Positions 52,500 to 61,340 of a stretch of 64,000 bases of DNA are shown piece by piece; position 1 is the first letter of the stretch; each line of letters begins with the position of its first letter. The DNA comes from JANNRA01 sp031401035 (GTDB lineage: Bacteria; Desulfobacterota; Binatia; HRBIN30; CADEER01). Under the pieces are notes generated by a model. That model saw only the letters and a list, made by a program, of their open reading frames with translations. It was not told the DNA's origin and made no database searches. The stretch covers positions 17,009-81,008 of the forward strand of contig JANNRA010000202.1 of NCBI GenBank assembly GCA_031401035.1, written 5' to 3'. The position numbers were made by a program, and so were the translations under genes.

Positions 52500-53621
52500 T
52501 CAGCTGGCTGCGGTCGGCTCGGCGGCCGACCAGGTTGGGAACGAGTACTTGACGATGCGCGCGACCACCGTCGCGAACTGGCTCCAGAAGGAGCCGGTAT
52601 TGTAGTGCTGCTCATACCGCGCACAGATCTCGCGCACCCGCTCGGCCATGTCCGCGTATCGCACGGCCGGCACGTCGGGATACAGATGGTGCTCGATCTG
52701 GTGGCTCAGGTTGCCGGTCAGGAAGTGGAACGTCGGGCCGCCGGTGAGGTTACTGGAGCCGCGGATCTGGCGCAGATACCAGGCGCCGCGCGACTCGTCC
52801 TCGAGCACCGTCTCCGGGAAGGTCTCCGCATCCGCCGTGAAGTGCCCGCAGAAGATGATCCCGAACGTCCACAGGTTGCGGACCAGGTTGGCGGCCAGGT
52901 TGCCGGTCAGGACGGGCAGGAACGCCGGCCCCGCCAGCACCGGGAAGACCACGTAGTCCTTGGCGAACTGGCGCAGCACCTTGCGCAGGATCGGCGGCGC
53001 CTGGCGCCGCAGCGTGGCCAGCGGCACGCGTCCGCGCAGCACCTCGTCGATCTCGAGATCGTGCAGGGCGATGCCCCACTGGAAGAGCGTCGCCAGGCCG
53101 ACCGCCACCCCGGCCTGCGCCAGGTGCAGCGGCTGCCACGGCTGCGACGCGAACAGGCGCAGGAACCCGTAGCCGATGTCGCGGTCCTTGCCCTGCACGT
53201 TGGTGTACGCGTGGTGCATGTAGTTGTGCGAGTGGCGCCAGGCGTCGCCGTCGCAGGCGTGGTCCCATTCGTAGGTGTCGCCGCGCAACGAGGGCTCGTT
53301 CATCCAGTCGTACTGGCCGTGCATGACATTGTGGCCGAGCTCCATGTTGTCGACGATCTTGCTGAACGCCAGCAGGCCGGCGCCGGCCAACCAGGCCGGC
53401 GGCAGCCAGCCCGCGAAGAGCAGGCCGCGGCCGCCGATCTCGCTGTAGCGGACGAGTGCCTGAACGCGGCGGATGTACGTCGCCTCGCTCTCGCCGAGAC
53501 TGTCCAGGACCTCGCTGCGCAGCGCGTCGAGCTCGGCGCCGAAGGCCTCGATCTGCGCCGGCGTCAGGGTGCGGCTGCGGCGGCTGCGGCCGACGTCGGG
53601 AAGGGTCTGGGTGGCGTGCAT
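52500..53621 (-). CDS. Membrane fatty-acid desaturase (DesB-like)
   Basis: A 373-residue acyl-lipid/acyl-CoA desaturase with the three histidine boxes GHNVMHGQ (96-103), HNYMHH (132-137) and HQIEHH (307-312) that bind the di-iron centre, and two hydrophobic pairs. The form with HQIEHH resembles the stearoyl/palmitoyl desaturases of the Pseudomonas DesB and linoleoyl-CoA type. Electrons would come from the reductase gene directly upstream. It introduces a double bond into fatty acids of the membrane. ATG at 53621 follows the reductase by 17 bases. Confidence 0.85.
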   Translation of the reverse strand: MHATQTLPDVGRSRRSRTLTPAQIEAFGAELDALRSEVLDSLGESEATYIRRVQALVRYSEIGGRGLLFAGWLPPAWLAGAGLLAFSKIVDNMELGHNVMHGQYDWMNEPSLRGDTYEWDHACDGDAWRHSHNYMHHAYTNVQGKDRDIGYGFLRLFASQPWQPLHLAQAGVAVGLATLFQWGIALHDLEIDEVLRGRVPLATLRRQAPPILRKVLRQFAKDYVVFPVLAGPAFLPVLTGNLAANLVRNLWTFGIIFCGHFTADAETFPETVLEDESRGAWYLRQIRGSSNLTGGPTFHFLTGNLSHQIEHHLYPDVPAVRYADMAERVREICARYEQHYNTGSFWSQFATVVARIVKYSFPTWSAAEPTAAS

Positions 53622-53638
53622 GACAGGTCTCCTCTGGC

Positions 53639-54706
53639 TCACAGGTCGAGGGTGACGGGGCCGAGCGGCTCGCTGACGCACAGGCGGATGCGACTGCCCG
53701 GTCGCGCGTCGATGGCGCCGGTGACGCGATCGCGGACGCTGCCGGACACCTTGGTGCAGGTGCAGGTGTGGCAGATGCCCATGCGGCAGCCGCTGGGCGG
53801 CCGCAGCCCCGCGGCTTCGGCGATTGCCAGCAGCGTCGGCTGCGCCCCAGCAACGGTGCGGGCGCTGCGGCGAAAGTGCACCGGCACGCTGGCGCGATCC
53901 GCCGGTGCGTCGCCGTCGGCGGGCGGCGGCGCGAAGGCCTCGGCGCGCAACCGGTCGGAGAGGCCGGCGGCGGCCCAGTGCCGGGTCACCGCCTGCACCA
54001 GGGCGGGCGGTCCGCAGACGAACGCCTGGCGCTGCGCATAGTCCGGCGCGCGGGCGTCGAGCTGCGCGGCCGAGAAGCGGCCCGCGCCGGCGCCGCCGGC
54101 GGCGGGGTGCTGGGCGAGAAAGTGGGCCCGCAGGCGCGGGCGGCGCCGCGCCTGCGCCCGCAGCTCGTCGGCGAAGGCGAAGTCCGTCGCGCCGCGCGCG
54201 TAGTAGAGGACGACCGCGTCGAGGCGTGGGCGGGCGCGCAGCGCCGCCAGCAGCAGGGCGCGCACCGCGGTGATGCCGCTGCCGCCGGCGATGAGCAGCA
54301 GGCACGCCGGCAGCGGCGAGGGCAGGACGAAGTCGCCCGCCGCCGCGCCGAGCTCCAGCACGTCGCCGAGCCCGGCGCGGTCGTGCAGCCAGCGCGAGAC
54401 GATTCCCTCGGGGTGGCGCTTGACCGTGATCGCCAGCGTCGCCGTGCCGGGAGCGCTGGTGGGGCTGTAGCACCGCTCGTGGCACACGCCACCGAGGCGC
54501 ACCCGCACGGCGACGGACTGGCCGGCGACAAACGCCAGCGGACCGGCGACCGGCCGCAGTACGAAGGTCTTCATGTCCGGGGTCTCGACGCGGATCGCCT
54601 CGAGGCGCGCCAGGGTGCGCGTCACGCTGAGCGTCGGGTCGACGTGCTGCAGGACGAAATCGAGCCAATGCCGGTCGGGAAGGGTGGCGTCGCGGAGGCT
54701 GAGCAT
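53639..54706 (-). CDS. Ferredoxin-reductase-type electron-transfer partner (DesC-like)
   Basis: A 355-residue flavoprotein reductase: FAD-binding domain (HERCYSPTSAPG), NAD(P)-binding domain (LLLIAGGSGITAVRALLLA, FVCGPPALVQAV) and a C-terminal plant-type 2Fe-2S domain with SGCRMGICHTC and LCVSEP, giving the four cluster cysteines. It carries electrons from NAD(P)H to the desaturase, as PA4889/DesC does for DesB in Pseudomonas. AGGACCTCC precedes the ATG at 54706. It faces a FabR/DesT-type regulator. Confidence 0.85.
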   Translation of the reverse strand: MLSLRDATLPDRHWLDFVLQHVDPTLSVTRTLARLEAIRVETPDMKTFVLRPVAGPLAFVAGQSVAVRVRLGGVCHERCYSPTSAPGTATLAITVKRHPEGIVSRWLHDRAGLGDVLELGAAAGDFVLPSPLPACLLLIAGGSGITAVRALLLAALRARPRLDAVVLYYARGATDFAFADELRAQARRRPRLRAHFLAQHPAAGGAGAGRFSAAQLDARAPDYAQRQAFVCGPPALVQAVTRHWAAAGLSDRLRAEAFAPPPADGDAPADRASVPVHFRRSARTVAGAQPTLLAIAEAAGLRPPSGCRMGICHTCTCTKVSGSVRDRVTGAIDARPGSRIRLCVSEPLGPVTLDL

Positions 54707-54719
54707 CGGAGGTCCTTTC

Positions 54720-54737
54720 GGTGTACGACTGTGCACT
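54720..54737. promoter_or_regulatory. Operator-like site 2 before reductase gene
   Basis: GGTGTACGACTGTGCACT; read on the other strand it agrees at 13 of 18 positions with the other strand of the site at 54761-54778. It lies 14 bases upstream of the reductase ATG and would overlap its leader. Candidate second binding site for the divergent regulator. Confidence 0.45.
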
Positions 54738-54760
54738 GATATCGCACCGAGGCCGGATTG

Positions 54761-54778
54761 AGTCAACGTCTGTTCACT
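54761..54778. promoter_or_regulatory. Operator-like palindrome, desaturase control
   Basis: AGTCAACGTCTGTTCACT has dyad symmetry (AGTnAAC-n4-GTTnACT). This fits the type of palindrome bound by FabR/DesT repressors, and its position between the reductase and the regulator suggests control of both. I recall DesT sites of similar AGTGAAC form, but have not compared them here. Confidence 0.6.
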
Positions 54779-54804
54779 GAAAAACTCAGCGAAATCTTCT
54801 CTAT

Positions 54805-54844
54805 GGCCAAGGGAAGTATGATTCCTTTCGATTATTCCTTGGCC
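54805..54844. repeat. Inverted repeat before the TetR-type gene
   Basis: GGCCAAGG at 54805-54812 and CCTTGGCC at 54837-54844 are perfect inverted arms; a few more pairs inside (GAA/TTC-like) extend them loosely. The 24-base centre is AT-rich for this genome. It lies 17 bases before the regulator's GTG and may contain its promoter or form a leader hairpin. Confidence 0.5.
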
Positions 54845-54861
54845 GTGGTAGGCCTCTGAGC

Positions 54862-55554
54862 GTGAACAGTCGTAATCCCCCAGAGCGGACGCCGGGACGC
54901 AGCCCGAACCTCCGCGACGAGCGCAAGTTGCAGACTCGGCAGGCATTGCTCGACGCGGCCCTGGTGCTGGCGCGGCAGGGCGGCAGCCTGGCCAGCCTGA
55001 GTCTGCGCGAGGTGGCGCGCGAGGCCGGGGTGGTGCCGACGGCCTTCTACCGCCACTTCCGCGACATGGACGAGCTCGGCCTGGCCCTGGTCGACGACGT
55101 CTGCCTGCGGCTGCGGCAGATCATCCGCGAGGCGCGCATGTCGGCGCGGGGGGCGCGCGACATCGCCATCCAGTCGTCGGTGCGCGGCTTCGTCCAGTAC
55201 GTACTGGTCAACGATCGCGCCTTCGAGTTCCTGACGCGCGAGCGCTTCGGCGCCCGGCCGGTGGTGCGGCAGGCGGTCGCGCGCGAGATCCAGTACTTCG
55301 TCGGCGAACTGGCCAGCGACCTGCGCGCCGTCGCCCCGTTCGCGGCCATGCCGAGCGACGATCTCGAGATGATCGCCCATCTGGTCGTGCACACGGTGCT
55401 GAGCCTGAGCGCCGATCTGCTCGAGCTGCCCGAGGGCCAGCGGGTGCGCGAGCACGAGTTGACCGCGCGCGCCATCAAGCAGCTGCGGCTGATCTTCCTC
55501 GGCGCCCTGCAGTGGCGCCCGGAGCGCGGCGCGGTTGCGCCGCCGCCGGGCTGA
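54862..55554 (+). CDS. FabR/DesT-type TetR regulator
   Basis: A 230-residue TetR-family protein. The DNA-binding part, ASLSLREVAREAGVVPTAFY followed by RHFRDMDELGLALVDD, is almost the signature of FabR/DesT, which sense the ratio of saturated to unsaturated acyl-CoA and repress desaturase or fab genes. It is divergent from the reductase-desaturase pair, matching the desT-desCB locus of Pseudomonas. Start is GTG at 54862; an ATG start is absent. Two operator-like palindromes lie in the 155-base gap. Confidence 0.85.
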   Translation: MNSRNPPERTPGRSPNLRDERKLQTRQALLDAALVLARQGGSLASLSLREVAREAGVVPTAFYRHFRDMDELGLALVDDVCLRLRQIIREARMSARGARDIAIQSSVRGFVQYVLVNDRAFEFLTRERFGARPVVRQAVAREIQYFVGELASDLRAVAPFAAMPSDDLEMIAHLVVHTVLSLSADLLELPEGQRVREHELTARAIKQLRLIFLGALQWRPERGAVAPPPG

Positions 55555-55677
55555 CGCCGCCGCGATCCGCCCGGCGCAGCGCCGCTTCTCCCGGCGCCGC
55601 TCAGGCCGACATGGCGAAGCGTTGCTGCATCAGCGTCAGGCTCAGGACGCGGTTCAGAATCCCGTCGAGCCCGGCGT

Positions 55678-56151
55678 TCAGGAGGGCTGCCGCCGCTCGA
55701 CCCGACACTGGAAGCAGTTGAACTTCGACCGGATGTGCACGTAGGCGACCGTCGGGTCGGCGAGGATCGCCCGGCACGCGGCGTCGAGGGTGCCGCCGGC
55801 AACGACATCGCCGGTCTCGTAGCGAATCCAGTCATCCGCGCCGTACCCCCTGACAATCGCCGGCTCGAGGAAGACGAACCAGGCCGGCAGCGCGTCGCTC
55901 TCGTAGCGCGCGCACGGCGCCTGGTGGAGAAAAATCGGGCCCGTCTCCGCGTACGGCTGCGGGGCGTCGAACGGCCGGTAGGCGAGCACCAGCTTGGCGT
56001 CGCCCTCGGCGATGAGCTGTAGGCAGTGCCGGCAGGGATTCGCGAGTCCCTCGGCGGTGCGCACGACGGCCGGTTGACCGTTCGCGTCGTCCCCGCCGCG
56101 GCGCATCGACTCGACGTGGTCGGTGCAAATGCCTCGAACATCCAGTTCCAT
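55678..56151 (-). CDS. DUF1203-family protein
   Basis: A 157-residue protein with the DUF1203 pattern: NPCRHCLQLIAEGDAKLVL, YAETGPIFLH, PCARYE, then IRYETGDVV and a final AYVHIRSKFNCFQCRVER. Paired cysteines and the conserved His suggest a metal-binding or redox fold, but the family's function is unknown to me. AAGGAGAG precedes the ATG at 56151 by six bases; the longer frame is rejected. Convergent with the TetR-type gene, about 120 bases apart. Confidence 0.75.
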   Translation of the reverse strand: MELDVRGICTDHVESMRRGGDDANGQPAVVRTAEGLANPCRHCLQLIAEGDAKLVLAYRPFDAPQPYAETGPIFLHQAPCARYESDALPAWFVFLEPAIVRGYGADDWIRYETGDVVAGGTLDAACRAILADPTVAYVHIRSKFNCFQCRVERRQPS

Positions 56152-56508
56152 TGCGACTCTCCTTCTCTCGGCGCACGGGATGGTGCGCAGGGAAGCGATC
56201 TCAGCATGGAGCGACGCCGCCATGCTGGCGATTTGCGGACGTGGCATCACCTGCGCAGTCAGCGGCGCATCCCGTCCGCGCTGTCACCGACGATGCCCGA
56301 ACGGGCGGGCGAGGCGCCTGCCGAGCCGCCGCCGCACTGCTCTGTGGCGCGGCTCGGCCGGCAGCGGCGGCGCGCAGCGCCGTCCGCTGCATGATGCCGT
56401 CAGGCGCCCCGCCACGGTAGCGGTCGCTCACCCCCCGCTCTGGTGATCCCCGTCGCTCACCGCCGTGCTTCGCTCTGTCATCACGATGCCTCTCGAAGTG
56501 CCCACGAC
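56152..56508. other. Gap at left border of restriction island
   Basis: About 357 bases without a supported gene. The right part is C-rich and includes repeats of CGCTCACC. No tRNA, integrase fragment or clean direct repeat is visible, so the border of the island cannot be fixed. Confidence 0.5.
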
Positions 56509-59500
56509 CTACGCCGCGACCGCCGTCGCCCTGACAGCCTCGAGCGCCGCAACCAAGCCGTCCACCTGCGCGGTGCTGAACAGCCCATCCGGCCCGCGCG
56601 GCGTCAGGTCGGTGAAGGGCGACTCGTAGAGTCGCGCGGCCTCCATGACGCCGTGCTCGGTCAAATGGTTCACGATCAGGTTCACGAACTCGATCTGGCT
56701 CGCGCTCGACGTCTTGCCGTTCAGGAATCCGCTCAACGCGCTCTTGGCCGCCTCCCGATCCATGCCCACCAGGGATCGCACGAACAGCCCCAGACCCTGC
56801 GATTCACTCTTGGCTCGACCGATGTCTTCGGCGGCGCCGACGCCGCTCTCAACGAGCATCCGTTCCAACTCGGTCAGATCCGCCGTCGTGAGCGTCTTGT
56901 TCAAGCGCAGCTTGTGAATCGCGACGTGATCCTGATGCGCGCGCAGGAACGCCTGCGCTTTGGCTCTGAACTTCGCGTAGTCCGTACCTTCCCCGAAGCC
57001 GGGCAGAACCACGGGCGTCTCGCCACCCATCTCATCCTCGAAGTCGGTGTAGATCGGCTTGCGCCGCTGCTTCTCGATAAACTTCACGAGGTCGCGGAGC
57101 CGCCGGCGGGCAATCTCGAGCATCGGAACCGTGACGTCCTGCCACCATTCGTCGGTCTGCACCTCCTGGATCAGCGCCATCTGATCCCGCACCATCGGGA
57201 TCGCGGACTTCTCCTCCAACAGGCCCGCGATCGCCTTGACCTGATCGCGCAGACGCTCGAACCCCGGTTCGGCGCGAAGGCGTACCAGTTGCAGGTTGAG
57301 GATGAGGAGGTCGAAGCGCTTCGCCTCCTCGGCCTCCGCCTCGCGCTCCGACGGTAAGCCCGCGACCTCGTGCGCGAGTTCCGACAACGCCTCCGCCGAA
57401 AGCACCGTCCACGCCTCCGCCTTGGCGTACTTCTCCACGACGCGGCGCCGCGGCCGGACGACGAAGTTGTCCAGGTTCATCGCCGCCACTTCGCCGTGCA
57501 GCAGCTCGCCGACGGAACGGCGAACTTCGGCGTCGGTCCGCGGATCGCCGTAGGCAGCCTGCGGCTCCCTGACGACTCCGCCGGCGGCTTCACCGGCGGG
57601 GGCCTTGTCCAGCTCGCTGATCAGCTCCAGCCGCGCGGTGAACAGGCGCTGGCCGAGCGACGCGCCGATGGCGCCATCCGTGGTCTCCGCGTTCTGGCTG
57701 AAGTATTCCAGGTTCTGGCAGTAGTCGAAGAGGTAGAAGAACTGCTTGTGCTGCCCGGGGCCGAACAGGTCGGGGCACAGCCGCGTCCCGCGGCCGAGCA
57801 TCTGCCAGAACTTGGTCTTCGACCGCACCAGCTTGAAGAACACCAGGTTCACGACTTCCGGTACGTCGATCCCGGTGTCGAGCATGTCCACCGAGAGTGC
57901 GAGGTGCGGCGCCTTCTCTTTGCTCGAGAAGCTGTCGATCAGGCTCTGCGCGTATTCGGTCTTGAAGGTGATGACGCGCGCGAACTCGCCCTTGTAGTGC
58001 GGGTAGTTCACGTTGAAGCGCTCGGCGATGAAGTCGGCGTGGGCTTGGTTCTTGGCGAACAGGATCGTCTTGCCGAGGCGGTCGCCGCCCGCCACGCTCA
58101 CGCCGCGCGTCATCAGGTGCGCCAGCACCTTGTCGACCGTGTCCTTGTTGAACAGCCACTTGTTGACGGCCTCGGCCTCCACGCGGTCGGGCACGCCGCC
58201 GTCCTCGTCCCACTCCAGCGCGTCCCACTGGTCCTTGTCGTCCTCGGACAGATCGTCGTACTTGATCCCCTCACGCTGGAACTTGAGCGGCACCGAGACG
58301 GCCCTCGGCGGCACCAGGAATCCGTCACGCACCGCTTCTTCGAGCGAGTAGGCATCGGTGGGCACGCCGTCTTCGAGATCGAACAGGCCGTAGGTGTTGC
58401 GGTCCACCTCGTCCTTGGGTGTGGCCGTGAGCCCGACCAGCAGCGAGTCGAAGTAGTCGAAGATGGCGCGGTACTTCTGGAACACCGAGCGGTGCGCCTC
58501 GTCGATGATCACCAGATCGAAGTGGCCGACACCGAACCGCCGCTGGCCGTCGCGCGTCTCGTCGATCAGCCCCATCATCGTCGGATAGGTCGAGACGAAG
58601 ACACGCCCCTCGGCGTCCCTCTCGGTGACCAGATTCACCGGCGACGCATCCGGCAGGTGCCGCTTGAACGCATTCACCGCCTGGTTCACGAGCGCCACGC
58701 GATCCGCAAGGAACAACATCCGCTTCGCCCAGTTGCAGCGCATCAGCAGGTCGGCGAGCGCGATCACCGTGCGCGTCTTGCCCGCGCCGGTGGCCATCAC
58801 CAGCAACGCCTTGCGGTCGTGGTCCTGCTCGAACGACTCGGCGATGCGGCGGATGCCGCGCGTCTGATAGAACCGCTCGACGATTGCCGGATTGATCTCG
58901 GCGCTCGCGAGCGGCTTGCGGCTGGTGCGCCGCTGGATGACGAGCTCCAGCTCGGCCTTCTTGTAGAAACCCTGCACGGCGCGCGGCGGGTAGTTGGCGT
59001 CGTCCCACAGCCAATGCTCGTAGCCGTTGGAGTAAAAGATCAGCGGCCGCTGGCCGTAATGCGCGTCGAGACAGTCGGCGTACAGCTTCGCCTGCTGCTG
59101 CCCCACGCGCGCATCGCGGCGGGTGCGCTTGGCTTCGACCAGGCCGAGCGGCTTGCCGTCATCGCCCCAGAGCACGTAGTCCACGAAGCCCTTGCCCTGG
59201 TTGTTGGGCATGCCGGCGACTTCGAACTCCCGATCCCGCGGCTGGTCGAGCGGCCAGCCCGCTTCCTTGAGCAGCAGGTCGATGAAGTAGTCGCGCGTCT
59301 CGGCTTCGGAATAGTCGTGCGCATCGGGCTGCGCGGCGGCGGTCTTGCGAGCAGCGGCCACCTCGGCGCGCAGGCGCGTCAGCTCCTCGTCGAGGGCGGA
59401 CCTGTCGGCCAGTAACGCCGCGAGCTTCTCGTCGCGCTCGCGCAAACCGGCTTCGAGCTGCTGCAGTTGCTCCGCGGTCTGCTTCGGCGCCGCAGCGGCC

Positions 59501-59925
59501 GTGGGCAGCGCGTTCGCGTCGAAGACCAACCCGGGCGCCGGGCGCGCCACGCGGCCGTACGTGCGGCCGAACCAGTACGCCACATGGAACAGCTCGCGCA
59601 CCGCCGCCAGCGCGTCCTCTGTCGGGATCGCCCGGTGGCTGTGCACGGCGCGGTTGCCGAGCGTGCTGATCACCCGGGCCTTGCTGAACACCGCCTCGCC
59701 CGCCGCCTGCTTGAACGTCGGGTCGTGGATCAGCGCCGAGAGGTTGTCCTGGTACGGCAGCTTCAACGCCGGGTCGTGCTTGTACGCCCACGCCACCGCC
59801 AGCTCGAGCGCGCGACGGGCGTAAAAGCAGGCCGTGCGCGGATCGGCGTGCACCGCCGCCTCGGCCTTGCCGGCGGCTTCGAACACGCCCGGCCATTCGC
59901 GCTCCAAGAAGGCGAAGTGGCTCAC
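56509..59925 (-). CDS. hsdR: Type I restriction endonuclease subunit R
   Basis: A 1138-residue motor-nuclease. N-terminal 130 residues: DUF4145-like (AVAWAYKHDPALKLPYQDNL); 150-200 is a coiled coil; 240-310 a PD-(D/E)xK nuclease with GLVEAKR as the ExK element; then an SF2 helicase with TGAGKT (about 380), DEAH (about 476) and SATPKD-like GLTATPKDE; the C-terminus is EcoEI-R-like. With HsdM and HsdS it cuts DNA lacking the proper methylation after translocation. GTG at 59925 (VSHFAFLEREW) is preferred over a TTG at 59943. It is the last gene of the operon, after fic. Confidence 0.9.
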   Translation of the reverse strand: MSHFAFLEREWPGVFEAAGKAEAAVHADPRTACFYARRALELAVAWAYKHDPALKLPYQDNLSALIHDPTFKQAAGEAVFSKARVISTLGNRAVHSHRAIPTEDALAAVRELFHVAYWFGRTYGRVARPAPGLVFDANALPTAAAAPKQTAEQLQQLEAGLRERDEKLAALLADRSALDEELTRLRAEVAAARKTAAAQPDAHDYSEAETRDYFIDLLLKEAGWPLDQPRDREFEVAGMPNNQGKGFVDYVLWGDDGKPLGLVEAKRTRRDARVGQQQAKLYADCLDAHYGQRPLIFYSNGYEHWLWDDANYPPRAVQGFYKKAELELVIQRRTSRKPLASAEINPAIVERFYQTRGIRRIAESFEQDHDRKALLVMATGAGKTRTVIALADLLMRCNWAKRMLFLADRVALVNQAVNAFKRHLPDASPVNLVTERDAEGRVFVSTYPTMMGLIDETRDGQRRFGVGHFDLVIIDEAHRSVFQKYRAIFDYFDSLLVGLTATPKDEVDRNTYGLFDLEDGVPTDAYSLEEAVRDGFLVPPRAVSVPLKFQREGIKYDDLSEDDKDQWDALEWDEDGGVPDRVEAEAVNKWLFNKDTVDKVLAHLMTRGVSVAGGDRLGKTILFAKNQAHADFIAERFNVNYPHYKGEFARVITFKTEYAQSLIDSFSSKEKAPHLALSVDMLDTGIDVPEVVNLVFFKLVRSKTKFWQMLGRGTRLCPDLFGPGQHKQFFYLFDYCQNLEYFSQNAETTDGAIGASLGQRLFTARLELISELDKAPAGEAAGGVVREPQAAYGDPRTDAEVRRSVGELLHGEVAAMNLDNFVVRPRRRVVEKYAKAEAWTVLSAEALSELAHEVAGLPSEREAEAEEAKRFDLLILNLQLVRLRAEPGFERLRDQVKAIAGLLEEKSAIPMVRDQMALIQEVQTDEWWQDVTVPMLEIARRRLRDLVKFIEKQRRKPIYTDFEDEMGGETPVVLPGFGEGTDYAKFRAKAQAFLRAHQDHVAIHKLRLNKTLTTADLTELERMLVESGVGAAEDIGRAKSESQGLGLFVRSLVGMDREAAKSALSGFLNGKTSSASQIEFVNLIVNHLTEHGVMEAARLYESPFTDLTPRGPDGLFSTAQVDGLVAALEAVRATAVAA

Positions 59926-59953
59926 GGTTGACCGTCTCGGCAAGCGTCGGAGG

Positions 59954-60008
59954 TGTCAGAGTACGGTGTCACAGCTTGTCACAGCTCCGTGTCACAGCGT
60001 GTCATCGC
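59954..60008. repeat. Five short direct repeats before hsdR
   Basis: Five copies of TGTCA(CAGC) start at 59954, 59967, 59977, 59990 and 60000, so the spacing alternates 13, 10, 13, 10 bases. Three copies (59967, 59977, 59990) are the identical 9-mer TGTCACAGC. They fill the 76-base gap between fic and hsdR and overlap the fic stop codon. Could bind a regulator or arise by slippage. Confidence 0.65.
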
Positions 60009-61090
60009 TTGCGCCGGCTGGTGGTGCGCGGCGTTCGATCCGGCGCAGGCACGTAGGATCGGTTCGGGTCGGTGAGCGCGGCTGCTCCGGTCTCGCGAAT
60101 CAGCTTCTTCTCGAGCAGAAGTTTCAGATCGCGTTGCAGCGAGCGGCGGCTCACGGTCCCGAAGAGCGGCTCCAGTTCGCCGAGGGAGATCATCCCTGCC
60201 TCGTGGATAGCCGCCAGGACCGCCGATTGTCGCACGCCGAGGTCATGCTCCCTGGCCTGCACGTCGGCGCGAATGACGGATGTGCCGCGGCTCTTGACCT
60301 CCTCCAACTGCTGCATCAGGCCGTGTACGAAGTAGTCGAGCCAGCCCGTGAGATCCATCTCGTTCCGTCGAACACCTTGCAGCGCTGCGTAGAACGCGCT
60401 GCGGTCTCGGTCATAGAACTCGCTCAAAGTGAACAGCCGTTTGAAGTCGTAGCCGAATCGGTAGAGGCAAAGCGTCGACAGCAGGCGCGAGGTGCGGCCG
60501 TTGCCGTCGACGAAGGGATGGATGTGCACGAGCTGGAACTGCGCGATGCCCGCCACCAGCACCGGGTGAATGCCCGTGTCCTCGCGCAGCCACTCGACGA
60601 GCTCTTGCATGAGCGGCGCCACCTGTTCGGGCGAGGGTGGCGTGTAGATGATCTCGCGCGTCCGGCTGTTGGCGACAAAGTTCTGGATGGTGCGGTAACG
60701 GCCGGGTTCTGCCTTGCCGCCGCGTACGCCCTTGACGAGGCGCTGGTGAATCTCGCGGATCAGGCCCTCGGTGATGGGCTCCCCGCTGCCCAGATAGTCC
60801 GAAACGAGGGTGAAGGCATCGCGATAGTTGAGCAGCTCACGCACGTCGTCGCGGTCTGCGCCCGGCACGGCTTCGCCCGCCCATAGTCGCGCCGCTTCGC
60901 CGAGGGTGAGGTGCGTGCCTTCGATGTGCGTCGTGTGGTGAGCTTCGAGGAGGAGCGCCTGCTGGCTCATGCGCTCGATCCACACCTGCGACAAGGTCGC
61001 CGCGTCGAGGAATCCGCGTGCGCGCTCGATGGCGGTGAGCGCCATCGTAATGGAGTTCGAGACGATGAAGCGAGGTGCAAAGGCCGGCAT
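60002..61090 (-). CDS. Fic-domain protein in restriction operon
   Basis: A 362-residue Fic AMP-transferase: motif HPFVDGNGR (191-199) with the catalytic His, and an N-terminal inhibitory-helix motif T-THI-EG (53-58), the (S/T)xxxE(G/N) pattern of self-inhibited class II Fic proteins. The last 80 residues form a winged helix-like domain (VRQSAVLAAIHEAGMISLGELE). Such proteins often sit between hsdS and hsdR. It would modify a protein with AMP, target unknown. ATG at 61090 follows the DUF262 fragment stop by two bases (TAG-CC-ATG). Confidence 0.85.
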   Translation of the reverse strand: MPAFAPRFIVSNSITMALTAIERARGFLDAATLSQVWIERMSQQALLLEAHHTTHIEGTHLTLGEAARLWAGEAVPGADRDDVRELLNYRDAFTLVSDYLGSGEPITEGLIREIHQRLVKGVRGGKAEPGRYRTIQNFVANSRTREIIYTPPSPEQVAPLMQELVEWLREDTGIHPVLVAGIAQFQLVHIHPFVDGNGRTSRLLSTLCLYRFGYDFKRLFTLSEFYDRDRSAFYAALQGVRRNEMDLTGWLDYFVHGLMQQLEEVKSRGTSVIRADVQAREHDLGVRQSAVLAAIHEAGMISLGELEPLFGTVSRRSLQRDLKLLLEKKLIRETGAAALTDPNRSYVPAPDRTPRTTSRRKR

Positions 61091-61092
61091 GG

Positions 61093-61335
61093 CTACAGCT
61101 CTCGCCGAAAGGCGTCGGGCCAGAGGGCCGACCGCTCGAAGTCGCGCGTCGGCAGCGGCTCGTCTGTCTCCCACATCGGGATCGAACCGCTCGGGTAGCC
61201 ACGGTAGAGCGAGTCCAGCAGGTCGCGCACCCGCGTCGCCCGCCAGACGTAGTGGCGCTGGATCTCCGGCAGGCGCATCTCGCCGCGCTCGTAAATGTCC
61301 ACCAGCGTGCCGATCGGAATGTTCTGCTGCTGCAA
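61093..61335 (-). pseudogene. DUF262 (GmrSD-like) N-terminal fragment with HsdS-like tail
   Basis: An 80-residue frame from TTG at 61335. Residues 5-65 (IPIGTLVDIYERGEMRLPEI, QRHYVWRATRVRDLLDSLYR, GYPSGSIPMWE) are the DUF262 N-terminus, the ParB/Srx-like nuclease part of GmrSD type IV restriction enzymes. The DGQQR catalytic motif and some 400 further residues are missing. After LPTRDF the sequence becomes WPDAFRREL-stop, resembling the C-terminus of HsdS (QQRAFRGEL). The DNA there, through TAGCCATG, matches the hsdS end at 62167-62195 in 23 of 28 bases. It thus looks like a recombination scar. Confidence 0.65.
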
Positions 61336-61340
61336 GGTGG

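Noticed and set aside
57370..59415. Plus-strand open frame of 681 residues
   Set aside because: Antisense shadow of hsdR.
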